Of a stretch of 39,052 bases of DNA, positions 8,531-18,124 are shown piece by piece (the first letter of the stretch is position 1; every line of letters begins with the position of its first letter). Below the pieces are notes generated by a model that was given only the letters and a program-made list of their open reading frames with translations, was not told the origin of the DNA and searched no databases. The stretch spans positions 1 through 39,052 of the forward strand of contig JAPLUO010000115.1 of assembly GCA_026397595.1 (NCBI GenBank), given 5' to 3'. This stretch comes from Caldifarciminota bacterium. Lineage in GTDB: Bacteria; Hydrothermota; Tepidihabitantia; Tepidihabitantales; Tepidihabitantaceae. A program made the translations under genes and the position numbers.

Positions 8531-10159
8531 TTATTCGGGCGGCCGCCGAGGGCCCGCGCGTCTGAGCACGTTGATGCGCCTGATGCCCGCGGGCAGCCAG
8601 GCTTTCACGGAGTACACCTTGAGCACGTCATATCCCGGCAGGACGTCGAAGGAAATCACGTACTCATCGTCCTTGACCCACCAGGAACTCTTGTTCGGCG
8701 CGCGGACGTAGTCTTCTGAGTAGGTGTACAGTCCGTTGAACTCGAAGCCACCGTCCAGCCGGTCCGTGGGTACGGCGAGGTCGGTCACAAGGTGTCTGAT
8801 TGCCTGCCACCTGGTTCGGTTCCAGCCCATGTAGTCGTGGACCGCACTGACCGAGAACGCGGCACACACGAGCAGGGCCGCGAACGCGGCAATCACGGCG
8901 CTCTTCGCGGGTGGGTTCCTGCGCAGCTCGACCGACGCGGGAACGACCAGCAGTGGAAGGTACAGGAGCATGTAGCGGTCGAATTGATGCACCAGCGAGA
9001 GGGGGACCAGACACAATCCGGCGAATGACAGGCAGACCGTCGAAAGCCAGGACGAACGGACGTTCCGCACGGACCGCACCAGCATCTCAAGCAGCAGCGC
9101 CCCGCCGACCAACGCCAGCACGCCCAGCACGGCCTTCGACGCAGTCCCCCCGGCGAAAGCGGTAAAGCTCTCCGTATGCGCAAGCGTGAAGGGTCCGACC
9201 CCGCGGTCCGACAGGATGTTGCCCGGAAAGTCAATGTGGAGCAGTCGGGTCAGCCCCAGCAGGATGGCAGACACCGCGAAGAGCGCGAGGAGGCGCTTCC
9301 GGCGCGTCCCGCTGATGAAGAGCAGGCCGAGCGGAAGAGTAAACAGGCCAAGATAGGTGTAGGTGATGAGCAGTGAGCCGGCGACTTGCCTGGCGATACC
9401 CGGAAGTCCGGACGCGGATACGGACAGCACCTGCGCCCACTGGGCGTAGTAGCCGGTCGGCAGCCGCCCGGTTACTGTGAGCCAGCGGGTGTACGCGACG
9501 AACGCGACGACGGTCAGCAGGAGGAATCCCAAAGGGAGCAGGGCTTTCCGTACGCTGACCCGGCGGCTGGACAGGTAGCCGATGCCGAAGGCGACCGGTA
9601 TCAATACGCCGGTCTGCCTCAGGAGCGTGGCCAGCACTGCCAGGCACACTCCCAGGGCCAGCAGTGCCTTGTTCCCGCGGTCGATGCCGCGGACCAGCAA
9701 CAGGACTGAGCCTAGTGTGAAGGTAATGAACGGGACGTCGGTCATGAACGTATGGGACAGGTTAAGATACACCGGGTTGAAAAGCAGGCACAGTGGCCCG
9801 ACCAGGAGGACCTCAAGGCGGCGTTCGCAGTCAGCCCACGTAAGCCACAACAGCAGCAAGAGTCCTGCCAGCGACAGGACGAGGGTTGACAATCGGAGAG
9901 CGTTGAAGGAGAAACCGGCAGGAAGCGAAAAGAGCGCGCCCCACAGCACCTGTGTCAGCAGCGGCATGGACGTCCAGTTGGTAAGACGGTATTCGTGGTT
10001 CTGCACGAGATTCTGAACGGCCTGTCCGTACGACCAGTCGTCGTTCAGCGGGAAGTTGCCCAGCGGGTTCGTGAGCGCAAGCACGGCCAGGAATGCGAAT
10101 ACCAGGATGAGAACTGAACGGTCAGCTTCTGCCCGGTTCGGTCGTCCGATGGCTGTCAT
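8531..10159 (-). CDS. GT39/ArnT-like membrane glycosyltransferase
   Basis: Polytopic membrane protein with NPLGNFPLNDDWSYGQAVQNL and FMTDVPF; ATG at 10159 (MTAIGRPN) preferred. Confidence 0.75.
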   Translation of the reverse strand: MTAIGRPNRAEADRSVLILVFAFLAVLALTNPLGNFPLNDDWSYGQAVQNLVQNHEYRLTNWTSMPLLTQVLWGALFSLPAGFSFNALRLSTLVLSLAGLLLLLWLTWADCERRLEVLLVGPLCLLFNPVYLNLSHTFMTDVPFITFTLGSVLLLVRGIDRGNKALLALGVCLAVLATLLRQTGVLIPVAFGIGYLSSRRVSVRKALLPLGFLLLTVVAFVAYTRWLTVTGRLPTGYYAQWAQVLSVSASGLPGIARQVAGSLLITYTYLGLFTLPLGLLFISGTRRKRLLALFAVSAILLGLTRLLHIDFPGNILSDRGVGPFTLAHTESFTAFAGGTASKAVLGVLALVGGALLLEMLVRSVRNVRSSWLSTVCLSFAGLCLVPLSLVHQFDRYMLLYLPLLVVPASVELRRNPPAKSAVIAAFAALLVCAAFSVSAVHDYMGWNRTRWQAIRHLVTDLAVPTDRLDGGFEFNGLYTYSEDYVRAPNKSSWWVKDDEYVISFDVLPGYDVLKVYSVKAWLPAGIRRINVLRRAGPRRPPE

Positions 10160-10247
10160 TTCCGGGCCAGGCGTGAGAATCGGGTGACACGGTGGCGCAT
10201 GACTTTTCTCGCTTCCGTCAAACTCGTGGGTCGGATTCCATCGCGGG

Positions 10248-10276
10248 ATTCTAGGCGTCCGCCCGGACAGAGTCAA
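10248..10276 (-). promoter_or_regulatory. Putative promoter of the GT39 gene (TTGACT-17-TAGAAT)
   Basis: Reverse complement TTGACT CTGTCCGGGCGGACGCC TAGAAT; a heptamer array (10283-10310) lies immediately upstream of the -35. Confidence 0.45.
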
Positions 10277-10348
10277 GCCGGGTATTCAGTTGTCAGTTGC
10301 CAGCAGTCACGGCCGCGGGACGCGCGGCCCGAGTATTGCCGCTTGCAC

Positions 10349-10672
10349 GATAGTTCCCCAGATAGTTCTCTAGACAATCGGGCAGACAATTCTCCAGACA
10401 ATCTGCCTGATAGTCTAGTAGATTGTCCTCCAGATTATCCTCCGAATTGTCCTCCAGATGATTCTGCGGAGAATCTGCGGGATGATTCTTCAGACGGTTC
10501 TCCAGAGAGTTGTCTAGACTCTCCAGCAGACTCTCCGGGAGATTGTCTTCCAGATAGTCCGCTGGATAGTCGTCCAGATGATTCTCCAGATTGTCTGGCG
10601 GATAGTCTGGAGAATAGTCTGCCGGATTGCTCTCTAGATGATTCTCCAGACAATTCACCAAACAGTCTAGGG
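10349..10672. repeat. Degenerate tandem array of 27 x 12-nt units, no indels
   Basis: Consensus about GAYNRTYCTCCA; unit position 2 is A in 27/27 and position 6 is T in 26/27; 27 x 12 = 324 nt exactly. Confidence 0.93.
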
Positions 10673-10810
10673 GATGAGGTAGGGGAGTTTGGGAAGCGAT
10701 GAGTAATGAGCGATCAGCGCGGAACTTACATGATTTCGGGGCTTGATTTCCGGAGGACATATAAGAAACTGGGCCGGACGGGCAGGGCTCGCCTCGGAGC
10801 GGAAATTCGT

Positions 10811-10833
10811 CCCTACTTCCGAAGGAAGTAGGG
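10811..10833. repeat. Perfect 10-bp inverted repeat hairpin, 3-nt loop
   Basis: CCCTACTTCC gaa GGAAGTAGGG. Confidence 0.7.
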
Positions 10834-10865
10834 GAGTCCCTGCGTGGGTGATCATGCGCCGGGAC

Positions 10866-10893
10866 TTGACCGCCGTCCCTTGTTGAGTAGAAT
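10866..10893 (+). promoter_or_regulatory. Putative guaB promoter (TTGACC-16-TAGAAT)
   Basis: TTGACC 10866-10871, 16-nt spacer, TAGAAT 10888-10893. Confidence 0.5.
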
Positions 10894-10937
10894 CTGCCAT
10901 GGTAAGTGATTCCGTAACTTGTTTCGCGAGCTTTGTG

Positions 10938-10966
10938 CCGCCCTCGGAAAGGGGCGGTTTTGTTTT
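10938..10966 (+). terminator. Intrinsic terminator-like hairpin in the guaB leader (possible attenuator)
   Basis: CCGCCC tcggaaaG GGGCGG followed by TTTTGTTTT; lies between the guaB promoter and the GTG start. Confidence 0.65.
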
Positions 10967-10988
10967 CCGGGCAGATGACCGCGCCTGA

Positions 10989-12464
<1,476 letters not shown>

Positions 12465-12536
12465 GACCAATAGGGCCTATAGGACCTATACCGAAAGGAA
12501 GCGGGGCGACCTCTGGCCGCCTCGCACTGTTACGCC

Positions 12537-12565
12537 TTGACACGCGGGGTACCGAACTCTATTAT
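12537..12565 (+). promoter_or_regulatory. Putative promoter (TTGACA-17-TATTAT) with ~250-nt structured leader
   Basis: TTGACA 12537-12542, spacer 17, TATTAT 12560-12565; next CDS starts at 12819. Confidence 0.5.
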
Positions 12566-12818
12566 GATGCAGTCTTGGGGCGCAAAGAGAGCGACGGGAG
12601 AGTCGGATTGCAGACAACCTGACGTCAGCACGGACGCAGCCGAATGACTCCCGTCGTAATCGAACACTCATTGATAGCCTGAGAACTATCCGAATGCGCG
12701 CCCACCAACAGGGACGGCCGGCGGGCAATACCGCAACGGTCGCACTATCGAGGGCCCGGTGTTGCCGATGCTCCCGCCGCACATGCGGAGGGAAGAGGCC
12801 CTGTGTTTGGAGGTGGAC

Positions 12819-13949
12819 ATGTTTAACAAAGCCGCGCTTGCGGTCCTGTCCATCGTCCTCTGCGTGACACTTGCGCTTGGGGCGAAGTCCAACCGTGTTC
12901 AGCGAAACCCGGTGACGGGTCTTGGTGCCGACCAGAACACGATGCTGGCGTCTGATGGCACCACAGCCAATGGATTGACCGCGACCGGCGGGACCGGTGC
13001 TGCGCCTCGGGCCTTGGGCCTGGCGTGGCCGCCGGAACACCCTGGGAAGGACTCCAGGCTCGTGGCCTTCATGGCCGCGGAGTCTGCCCCGCTTGCCACC
13101 GCGCTCAGGGATAGCCTCGAGGGCTACGGTGAGTGGGTCACCGATGTTCCCTGCGTGTCGTACACGCCGACGTTCGCCGAGATGTGCGGGTATGACGTCA
13201 TTCTCGTCTGGAGCAGCGACTCGTTCGCCGACCCGGTGACAATGGGCGACCGCCTCGCTGACTACGTCGACGTCGGCGGCCGGGTGATAATGTTCACGTC
13301 CTGCTGGTACGACTCCGCGGGTTTGGGCATCGGCGGCCGCATCAAGAACGAGTGGCAGTACCAGACCATCAACTACTCCGATAGCTTCGACCTTCAGGAC
13401 CGGACGGAAGGCTGGTTTGACCCCGGCCACGAGATTACGCGGGACATGGGCATCCACCCGATTCACATGTACTTTCGGCACAACACCACCCTCGCTCCGG
13501 GCGCATTCCTGCTGGCGGAGTGGATGGGTGGTATCCCGTTCGTGGTCGTGTCCGTGAACACGGCAGTCATCTGCATCAACTGCTACATCGGCAACGACAC
13601 ACAGCCTACCGGCCCCTCAGGAGCCTGGGGAAGGCTGGTCGACAACGCCATCGAGTGGTCGTCGGGTGCGGTTATCGACAACGCGGGAGACGCCTGGGTG
13701 AGCATGACCTTGGCGCCGAGTCCGTTTGCCGGCGCTGTTCTGAGAGTCGGCTACAACCTGACTCAGCCTGGACCGGCGAGTGTCACACTCTTTGACATTT
13801 CGGGGCGGGCGGCCGCCAGACAAGACTTCACCGCTGCCCGCGCGGGGCAGCTTTCCCTGGCCCTGCGTCTGCTCAGCGCCGGAGTCTACCTTGTGCGCCT
13901 GGATGACGGCCATCGGAGCGCGGTTCAGAAGCTTGTAGTACAGCGCTGA
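12819..13949 (+). CDS. Secreted protein with class-I GATase/ThuA-like fold candidate domain and C-terminal sorting-like domain
   Basis: MFNKAALAVLSIVLCVTLALGA signal peptide; YDVILVWSSDSFADP...GGRVIMFTSCW; C-terminal FDISGRAAA...LLSAGVYLVRLDDGHRSAVQKLVVQR. Confidence 0.65.
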   Translation: MFNKAALAVLSIVLCVTLALGAKSNRVQRNPVTGLGADQNTMLASDGTTANGLTATGGTGAAPRALGLAWPPEHPGKDSRLVAFMAAESAPLATALRDSLEGYGEWVTDVPCVSYTPTFAEMCGYDVILVWSSDSFADPVTMGDRLADYVDVGGRVIMFTSCWYDSAGLGIGGRIKNEWQYQTINYSDSFDLQDRTEGWFDPGHEITRDMGIHPIHMYFRHNTTLAPGAFLLAEWMGGIPFVVVSVNTAVICINCYIGNDTQPTGPSGAWGRLVDNAIEWSSGAVIDNAGDAWVSMTLAPSPFAGAVLRVGYNLTQPGPASVTLFDISGRAAARQDFTAARAGQLSLALRLLSAGVYLVRLDDGHRSAVQKLVVQR

Positions 13950-13994
13950 GCGGCGCAAGGGAGAAGCACCCTTGATAGACGGAGGAGAATCCGA

Positions 13995-14843
13995 ATGAGC
14001 AGGCGAGCCGGGACGATTGTCCGAGTGCTTATCTGGACCGCGGTTGGGATGTTGCTGGCGACACCGAAATCGCGCCCCTGGCCGGTCGAGGTCAGCGTGT
14101 CCGCCGGTTCGGATACGACAGTGGTGGTCACGTGGTTCTCACGAGAGGACTATCACGGTTTCTCTTGCTGCCATCCCGGGCCGAACCCCTACGATAGCTT
14201 CGAGTTGTTCTTCCAGCCGCTCGGCGAAACGCCCTGGACTTCAATCGGACGTACCCGCGACACATTCATGCCTCATGACCCGCAGCATCGTGTGGGTCAT
14301 TATTCGGTACGCGGCTGGCGCGGAGTCGAGGAGCACTGGAACCTGGAAAACCAATGCACAACTGAGCCGCTCCACATCGGTCCGGTGACGCTCCATGAGG
14401 TCGGCACCGGAGACACGTCTGCCCTTGGTTTTCAGTACTTCTGGAACCGCGGCGGCCACGTGTATGTCATGGACACGACGACACTTGATACCGCACCGGA
14501 CATGTACGTCACTGACTACAAGCGCGGTTCTTCCGGTCCCCTGCTTCTCGCGAGTCCCAGTCTTGCGTTCGCCGACCCGGGCCTCCTTGTTTCCGGTCAT
14601 AAGCGTAGCTGGCATACGACATGGTTCAGTGCGCCGTTGTCGGATGATCAGTCGCTGTTACCTCGCTGGGACATGTCTACGTGGGCGCAGGTCTGCAGTC
14701 TACCGTACACGCCGTTGTGGGTCGCGTGCCGCAGGGAGGGTGGCAACTACGCGCTCATCACGGTGCTCTCGATGGGCTCGACGAGCATCGAGCTGGAAGC
14801 GTGGTATCAGCAGATCAACGGACTGCGGTTGGTGGGACATTGA
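13995..14843 (+). CDS. Hypothetical secreted protein
   Basis: 282-aa ORF with N-terminal hydrophobic segment; no family recognised. Confidence 0.6.
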   Translation: MSRRAGTIVRVLIWTAVGMLLATPKSRPWPVEVSVSAGSDTTVVVTWFSREDYHGFSCCHPGPNPYDSFELFFQPLGETPWTSIGRTRDTFMPHDPQHRVGHYSVRGWRGVEEHWNLENQCTTEPLHIGPVTLHEVGTGDTSALGFQYFWNRGGHVYVMDTTTLDTAPDMYVTDYKRGSSGPLLLASPSLAFADPGLLVSGHKRSWHTTWFSAPLSDDQSLLPRWDMSTWAQVCSLPYTPLWVACRREGGNYALITVLSMGSTSIELEAWYQQINGLRLVGH

Positions 14844-14882
14844 GCACGACGCGCCGACGGTAGCGGCAACTACTACAGAAAG

Positions 14883-14918
14883 GGCCGGCCCGAGATGGGC
14901 CGGCCTTCGTTGTTGTCA
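14883..14918. terminator. Intrinsic, probably bidirectional terminator between convergent genes
   Basis: GGCCGGCCC gagat GGGCCGGCC followed by TTCGTTGTTGT. Confidence 0.65.
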
Positions 14919-14923
14919 GTCTC

Positions 14924-16276
14924 TCAGGACGCGGGCGGGGCGGGGATGAGGCCTTCCTTCATTAGCGCCTGGGTCGTGTCGCGGGCATGTTTGATCGTGG
15001 CGGTCGCCTTCTTCAGTAACTCTTCGCGAGTCATCGTGATGCGGGCGACGCCCTGTTCGATGGCCTTCATGCCGACGGCCGTGGCTTCACGCGGGAAGAC
15101 TTCCCAGTCGTCCATGGTCGGGACGATGTAGTCCGCGCGCAGGCCACGGTCCTCGGCGACCTTGGCCAGTTCGAGCGCGGCGGCGATGCACATCTCGTCG
15201 GTTATCGTCTTGGCCTGCACGTCGAGTGTGCCGCGGAAGATACCCGGGAAACCGATTGAGTTGTTGACCTGGTTCGGGAAGTCGGAGCGGCCGGTAGCGA
15301 CAACGCGCGCGCCCGCTTCCATGGCGACCCACGGCCAGATTTCCGGAATCGGGTTGGCGCAGACAAAGACGACCGAGTCTTTGGCCATGCTCTGGATCCA
15401 CTCCGGCTTCACGGTATCCGGGCCCGGTTTGGAGAGGGCGATGAGCACGTCCGCGCCCTTCATCGCGTCAACGATGGTGCCACGGAGGTTCTCGCCGTTC
15501 GAGATCTCGCACATGTGCCACTTCTCCTTGAACTCCTGTTGGAGTTCGGTGCGTCCCTTGTGAAGGGTGCCCTTGGAGTCGCACATGATGATGTTGGCCG
15601 GGGTGACGCCGCCCTTGATACAGACGCGGGAGATGGCGATGTTGGCCGCGCCGGCGCCGAGCATGGCGACTTTCACCTTGCCGATGTCCTTGCCGACGAA
15701 CTTGAGGGCGTTGACCAGTCCGGCATAGGTGACGGCCGCGGTGCCCTGCTGGTCGTCGTGCCAGACCGGCACGCTCATCTCGGCGCGCAGCGTGTCGAGG
15801 ATTCGGAAGCACTTGGGCTGGGAGATGTCTTCGAGGTTGAACCCGCCGAACGATGGTTCGAGCAGCTTGGCGGTGCGAATGAACTCGTCCGGGTCTTTGG
15901 TGCGCAGCGCGATGGGCACGCAGTCGACGCCGCCGAGGTACTTGAATAGGATGGCCTTGCCTTCCATGACCGGCATTGAGGCCTCGGGTCCGATGTCGCC
16001 GAGGCCGAGCACACGGGTGCCGTCGGTCAGTACGCAGATGGTGTTGGCTCGGTTGGTGTGCTCGAACGACTTTTCGGGATGGGCCTGGATGTCCTTACAC
16101 GGCGCGGCCACGCCCGGGGTGTACCAGATGCCGAAGTCGTTGAAGTCGCGGATGCAGCACTTGGGCACGACCTGGTACTTGCCTTTGTAGAACGGGTGCA
16201 GCAGCATCGCGTCGGCCGCGGGCTTCTTGGCCTTGGCGACAAGCTGCTCTATTTCGGCTTGTGACAGTTTCTTCAC
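14924..16276 (-). CDS. NAD(P)-dependent malic enzyme
   Basis: IWYTPGVAAPCKDI, VLTDGTRVLGLGDIGPEASMPVMEGKA, DDQQGTAAVTYAGL, GAGAANIAI motifs. Confidence 0.94.
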   Translation of the reverse strand: MKKLSQAEIEQLVAKAKKPAADAMLLHPFYKGKYQVVPKCCIRDFNDFGIWYTPGVAAPCKDIQAHPEKSFEHTNRANTICVLTDGTRVLGLGDIGPEASMPVMEGKAILFKYLGGVDCVPIALRTKDPDEFIRTAKLLEPSFGGFNLEDISQPKCFRILDTLRAEMSVPVWHDDQQGTAAVTYAGLVNALKFVGKDIGKVKVAMLGAGAANIAISRVCIKGGVTPANIIMCDSKGTLHKGRTELQQEFKEKWHMCEISNGENLRGTIVDAMKGADVLIALSKPGPDTVKPEWIQSMAKDSVVFVCANPIPEIWPWVAMEAGARVVATGRSDFPNQVNNSIGFPGIFRGTLDVQAKTITDEMCIAAALELAKVAEDRGLRADYIVPTMDDWEVFPREATAVGMKAIEQGVARITMTREELLKKATATIKHARDTTQALMKEGLIPAPPAS

Positions 16277-16291
16277 GAGCGGAAGTCCTTT

Positions 16292-17596
16292 CTAAGCGCT
16301 TTGGATTCTTGGTTTGGGCGACTTGAGGAACAGCATCATCACCGCCGCGGCAAGGCAGGCAATGCCGGCCGGTATGAACGCCCACATCCACGTTCTGGCG
16401 TCGCCCATCACGCCGCCGAGTATCGGTCCGACGACACCGCCCACGCCATAGGCCAGGAACACCCAGGGATAGTTGGTGCCGACGTTCTTATTACCGAAGT
16501 AGTCCGCAGTCGCAGCCGGGAACAGGGCGAAGTTGCCGCCGAAGTTGAAGCCGATGATTGCCGCGCCGGCATAGAGACCCCATTCTCTGCCGCCGGCGAA
16601 ATAGAAGAGAATCATGACCACACCCTGAATCGCGCTCATCAGTATTATCGAACCTTTGCGGCCCAGCCGGTCGGAGAGCGCGCCCCAGACGATACGGCCC
16701 AGGCCGTTGAAAAGGGCGTAGAACAGGCCCATAGCCGTGCCCGTGATGATGTCGGCTCGGCCGGCCTCAAGACCACTGCCGGTCAGCGCATCGGTGCCGA
16801 ACAACTTGATTACGCCGATGATCATCAGGCCGGCGGTTGCGCCAACGAGAAACGTGAGAAAGAGCATCCAGTACTGCGGCGTGCGGGCCATCTGGCCTAC
16901 GGTGTAGTCATGCCCGCCGGTGCTGCCGGCCTGCCCGGCCTTCGGCGGCGTGAAGCCTTTGGGCAGCCAGCCTTCGGGTGGGTTGACCATCACAAGGGCG
17001 CCGAGGCCGACGAGGACCGCGAAAAGGACGCCGTAGAGAATGAAGACCTGGCTCACGCCCCAGCCCATGCCGTAGAGTCCCTTCCAGCCGGGCGTGAGGT
17101 TCACCGGCCCGAACTGGAAGCCGCCGGTCAGCTTAACCCAGATGAGAGCGCCGAAGCCGAAACCGGCAACGGCAAGCCCCGTAATCAGTCCTTTCTTGTC
17201 CGGGAACCACTTGACGAGGGCGGCAATCGGGCAGACGTAGGCGAGGCCGATGCCGGCACCGCCGATGAGGCCGACGCCGAGGAGGATGCCGATGAAGCTG
17301 TTGCCGGCAAGCCCGGCCAGAACGTAGCCGAGGCCCATCACGACGCCGCCGGTCAGTGCAACTACGCGCGGGCCGACTTTCTTCTGCCAGCGGCCGGCAA
17401 CGAGCGCCATCACCACGGCGAAAGAGAGCAGCCCAAGGGAAAAGACGAGCTGGGTCTGCGTCTTGGTGAAGCTGTAAGGGGCGGCGGTCAGCTTACCGGT
17501 AAAGGCCGACCACGCGTAGATGGCACCGAGGCAGAGTTGCACCAGGATTCCGCCCGCGACCACGACCCATCGATTCATGACCTTGGATTCTGCCAT
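16292..17596 (-). CDS. OFA-family MFS transporter (oxalate/formate antiporter-like)
   Basis: RWVVVAGGILVQLCLGAIYAWSAF, 12-TM pattern, GALSDRLGRKG. Confidence 0.88.
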   Translation of the reverse strand: MAESKVMNRWVVVAGGILVQLCLGAIYAWSAFTGKLTAAPYSFTKTQTQLVFSLGLLSFAVVMALVAGRWQKKVGPRVVALTGGVVMGLGYVLAGLAGNSFIGILLGVGLIGGAGIGLAYVCPIAALVKWFPDKKGLITGLAVAGFGFGALIWVKLTGGFQFGPVNLTPGWKGLYGMGWGVSQVFILYGVLFAVLVGLGALVMVNPPEGWLPKGFTPPKAGQAGSTGGHDYTVGQMARTPQYWMLFLTFLVGATAGLMIIGVIKLFGTDALTGSGLEAGRADIITGTAMGLFYALFNGLGRIVWGALSDRLGRKGSIILMSAIQGVVMILFYFAGGREWGLYAGAAIIGFNFGGNFALFPAATADYFGNKNVGTNYPWVFLAYGVGGVVGPILGGVMGDARTWMWAFIPAGIACLAAAVMMLFLKSPKPRIQSA

Positions 17597-17632
17597 AACT
17601 AACTCTCCTTGGATGGGTCCACGGCCGACTGC

Positions 17633-18067
17633 CTACCGCGTGCCATCTTGTGCGTTTTGGATTTTGGGTTTTGGATTTTGGATTGCCGGCGCCGGGACCT
17701 GCGCCCTGCTTTGAGGGATTCGTCGCCTCATTGTCTTGATGGAGGCGACTGTCATCGCCACAATACTGTCGGCCGAGGTCCAAAGGTCACGCACCGCAGA
17801 ACTGGGGGCGATGTTGGCCTCCTGCAGAAGCTCCAGCCAGTACAGCGTCTCGTCTCCCTCTTCTTCAACAATCGCGAGCTTCGCGATTACATCGAGAGAC
17901 GATTTCCCACGGCAGGCTGCACGGTAGTTGGCGCCCACCGACGTGGCGGAACGAAGCAACTGGCGGCCGAGAATGTCGGCGGACCGGGTTCTCGGGAGTG
18001 CGTCAACTAGGCGAATCACGTCCAGCCCCAGCTTCTTCGTTCGTGCCTTGAACTCGCGCTCATCCAC
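17633..18067 (-). CDS. Four-helix-bundle protein (23S rRNA IVP/S23 family)
   Basis: QLLRSATSVGANYRAACRGKS, FxxKLxIVEEEGDETLYWLELL-type signature; C-terminal tail IQNPKPKIQNAQDG encoded by heptamer repeats. Confidence 0.85.
   Translation of the reverse strand: MDEREFKARTKKLGLDVIRLVDALPRTRSADILGRQLLRSATSVGANYRAACRGKSSLDVIAKLAIVEEEGDETLYWLELLQEANIAPSSAVRDLWTSADSIVAMTVASIKTMRRRIPQSRAQVPAPAIQNPKPKIQNAQDGTR
17655..17689. repeat. Heptamer array, left inverted flank of the four-helix-bundle gene
   Basis: ttttgga ttttggg ttttgga ttttgga ttgccgg. Confidence 0.8.
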
Positions 18068-18089
18068 CTCTCATGTCCTAGTACCGGTC

Positions 18090-18124
18090 AATCCAAAACC
18101 CAAAATCCAAAACCCGAAATCCGT
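18090..18124. repeat. Heptamer array, right inverted flank of the four-helix-bundle gene
   Basis: aatccaa aacccaa aatccaa aacccga aatccgt; reverse complement matches the 17655-17689 family. Confidence 0.8.

Noticed and set aside
10349-10672. CRISPR array
   Set aside because: Units are 12 nt, contiguous and degenerate; there are no conserved 23-47-nt repeats separated by unique spacers and no cas genes in the window.
10184-10702. 172-aa ORF covering the 12-nt array as a confident protein-coding gene
   Set aside because: The array is equally open on the opposite strand (10293-10760), as expected for a 12-nt period (a multiple of 3) that simply avoids stops; no Shine-Dalgarno or homology visible. 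Kept as a repeat, coding status unresolved.
17633-18067. Diversity-generating retroelement (four-helix-bundle gene as Avd)
   Set aside because: No reverse transcriptase, template repeat or variable repeat is visible nearby; the protein fits the IVP/S23 family better.
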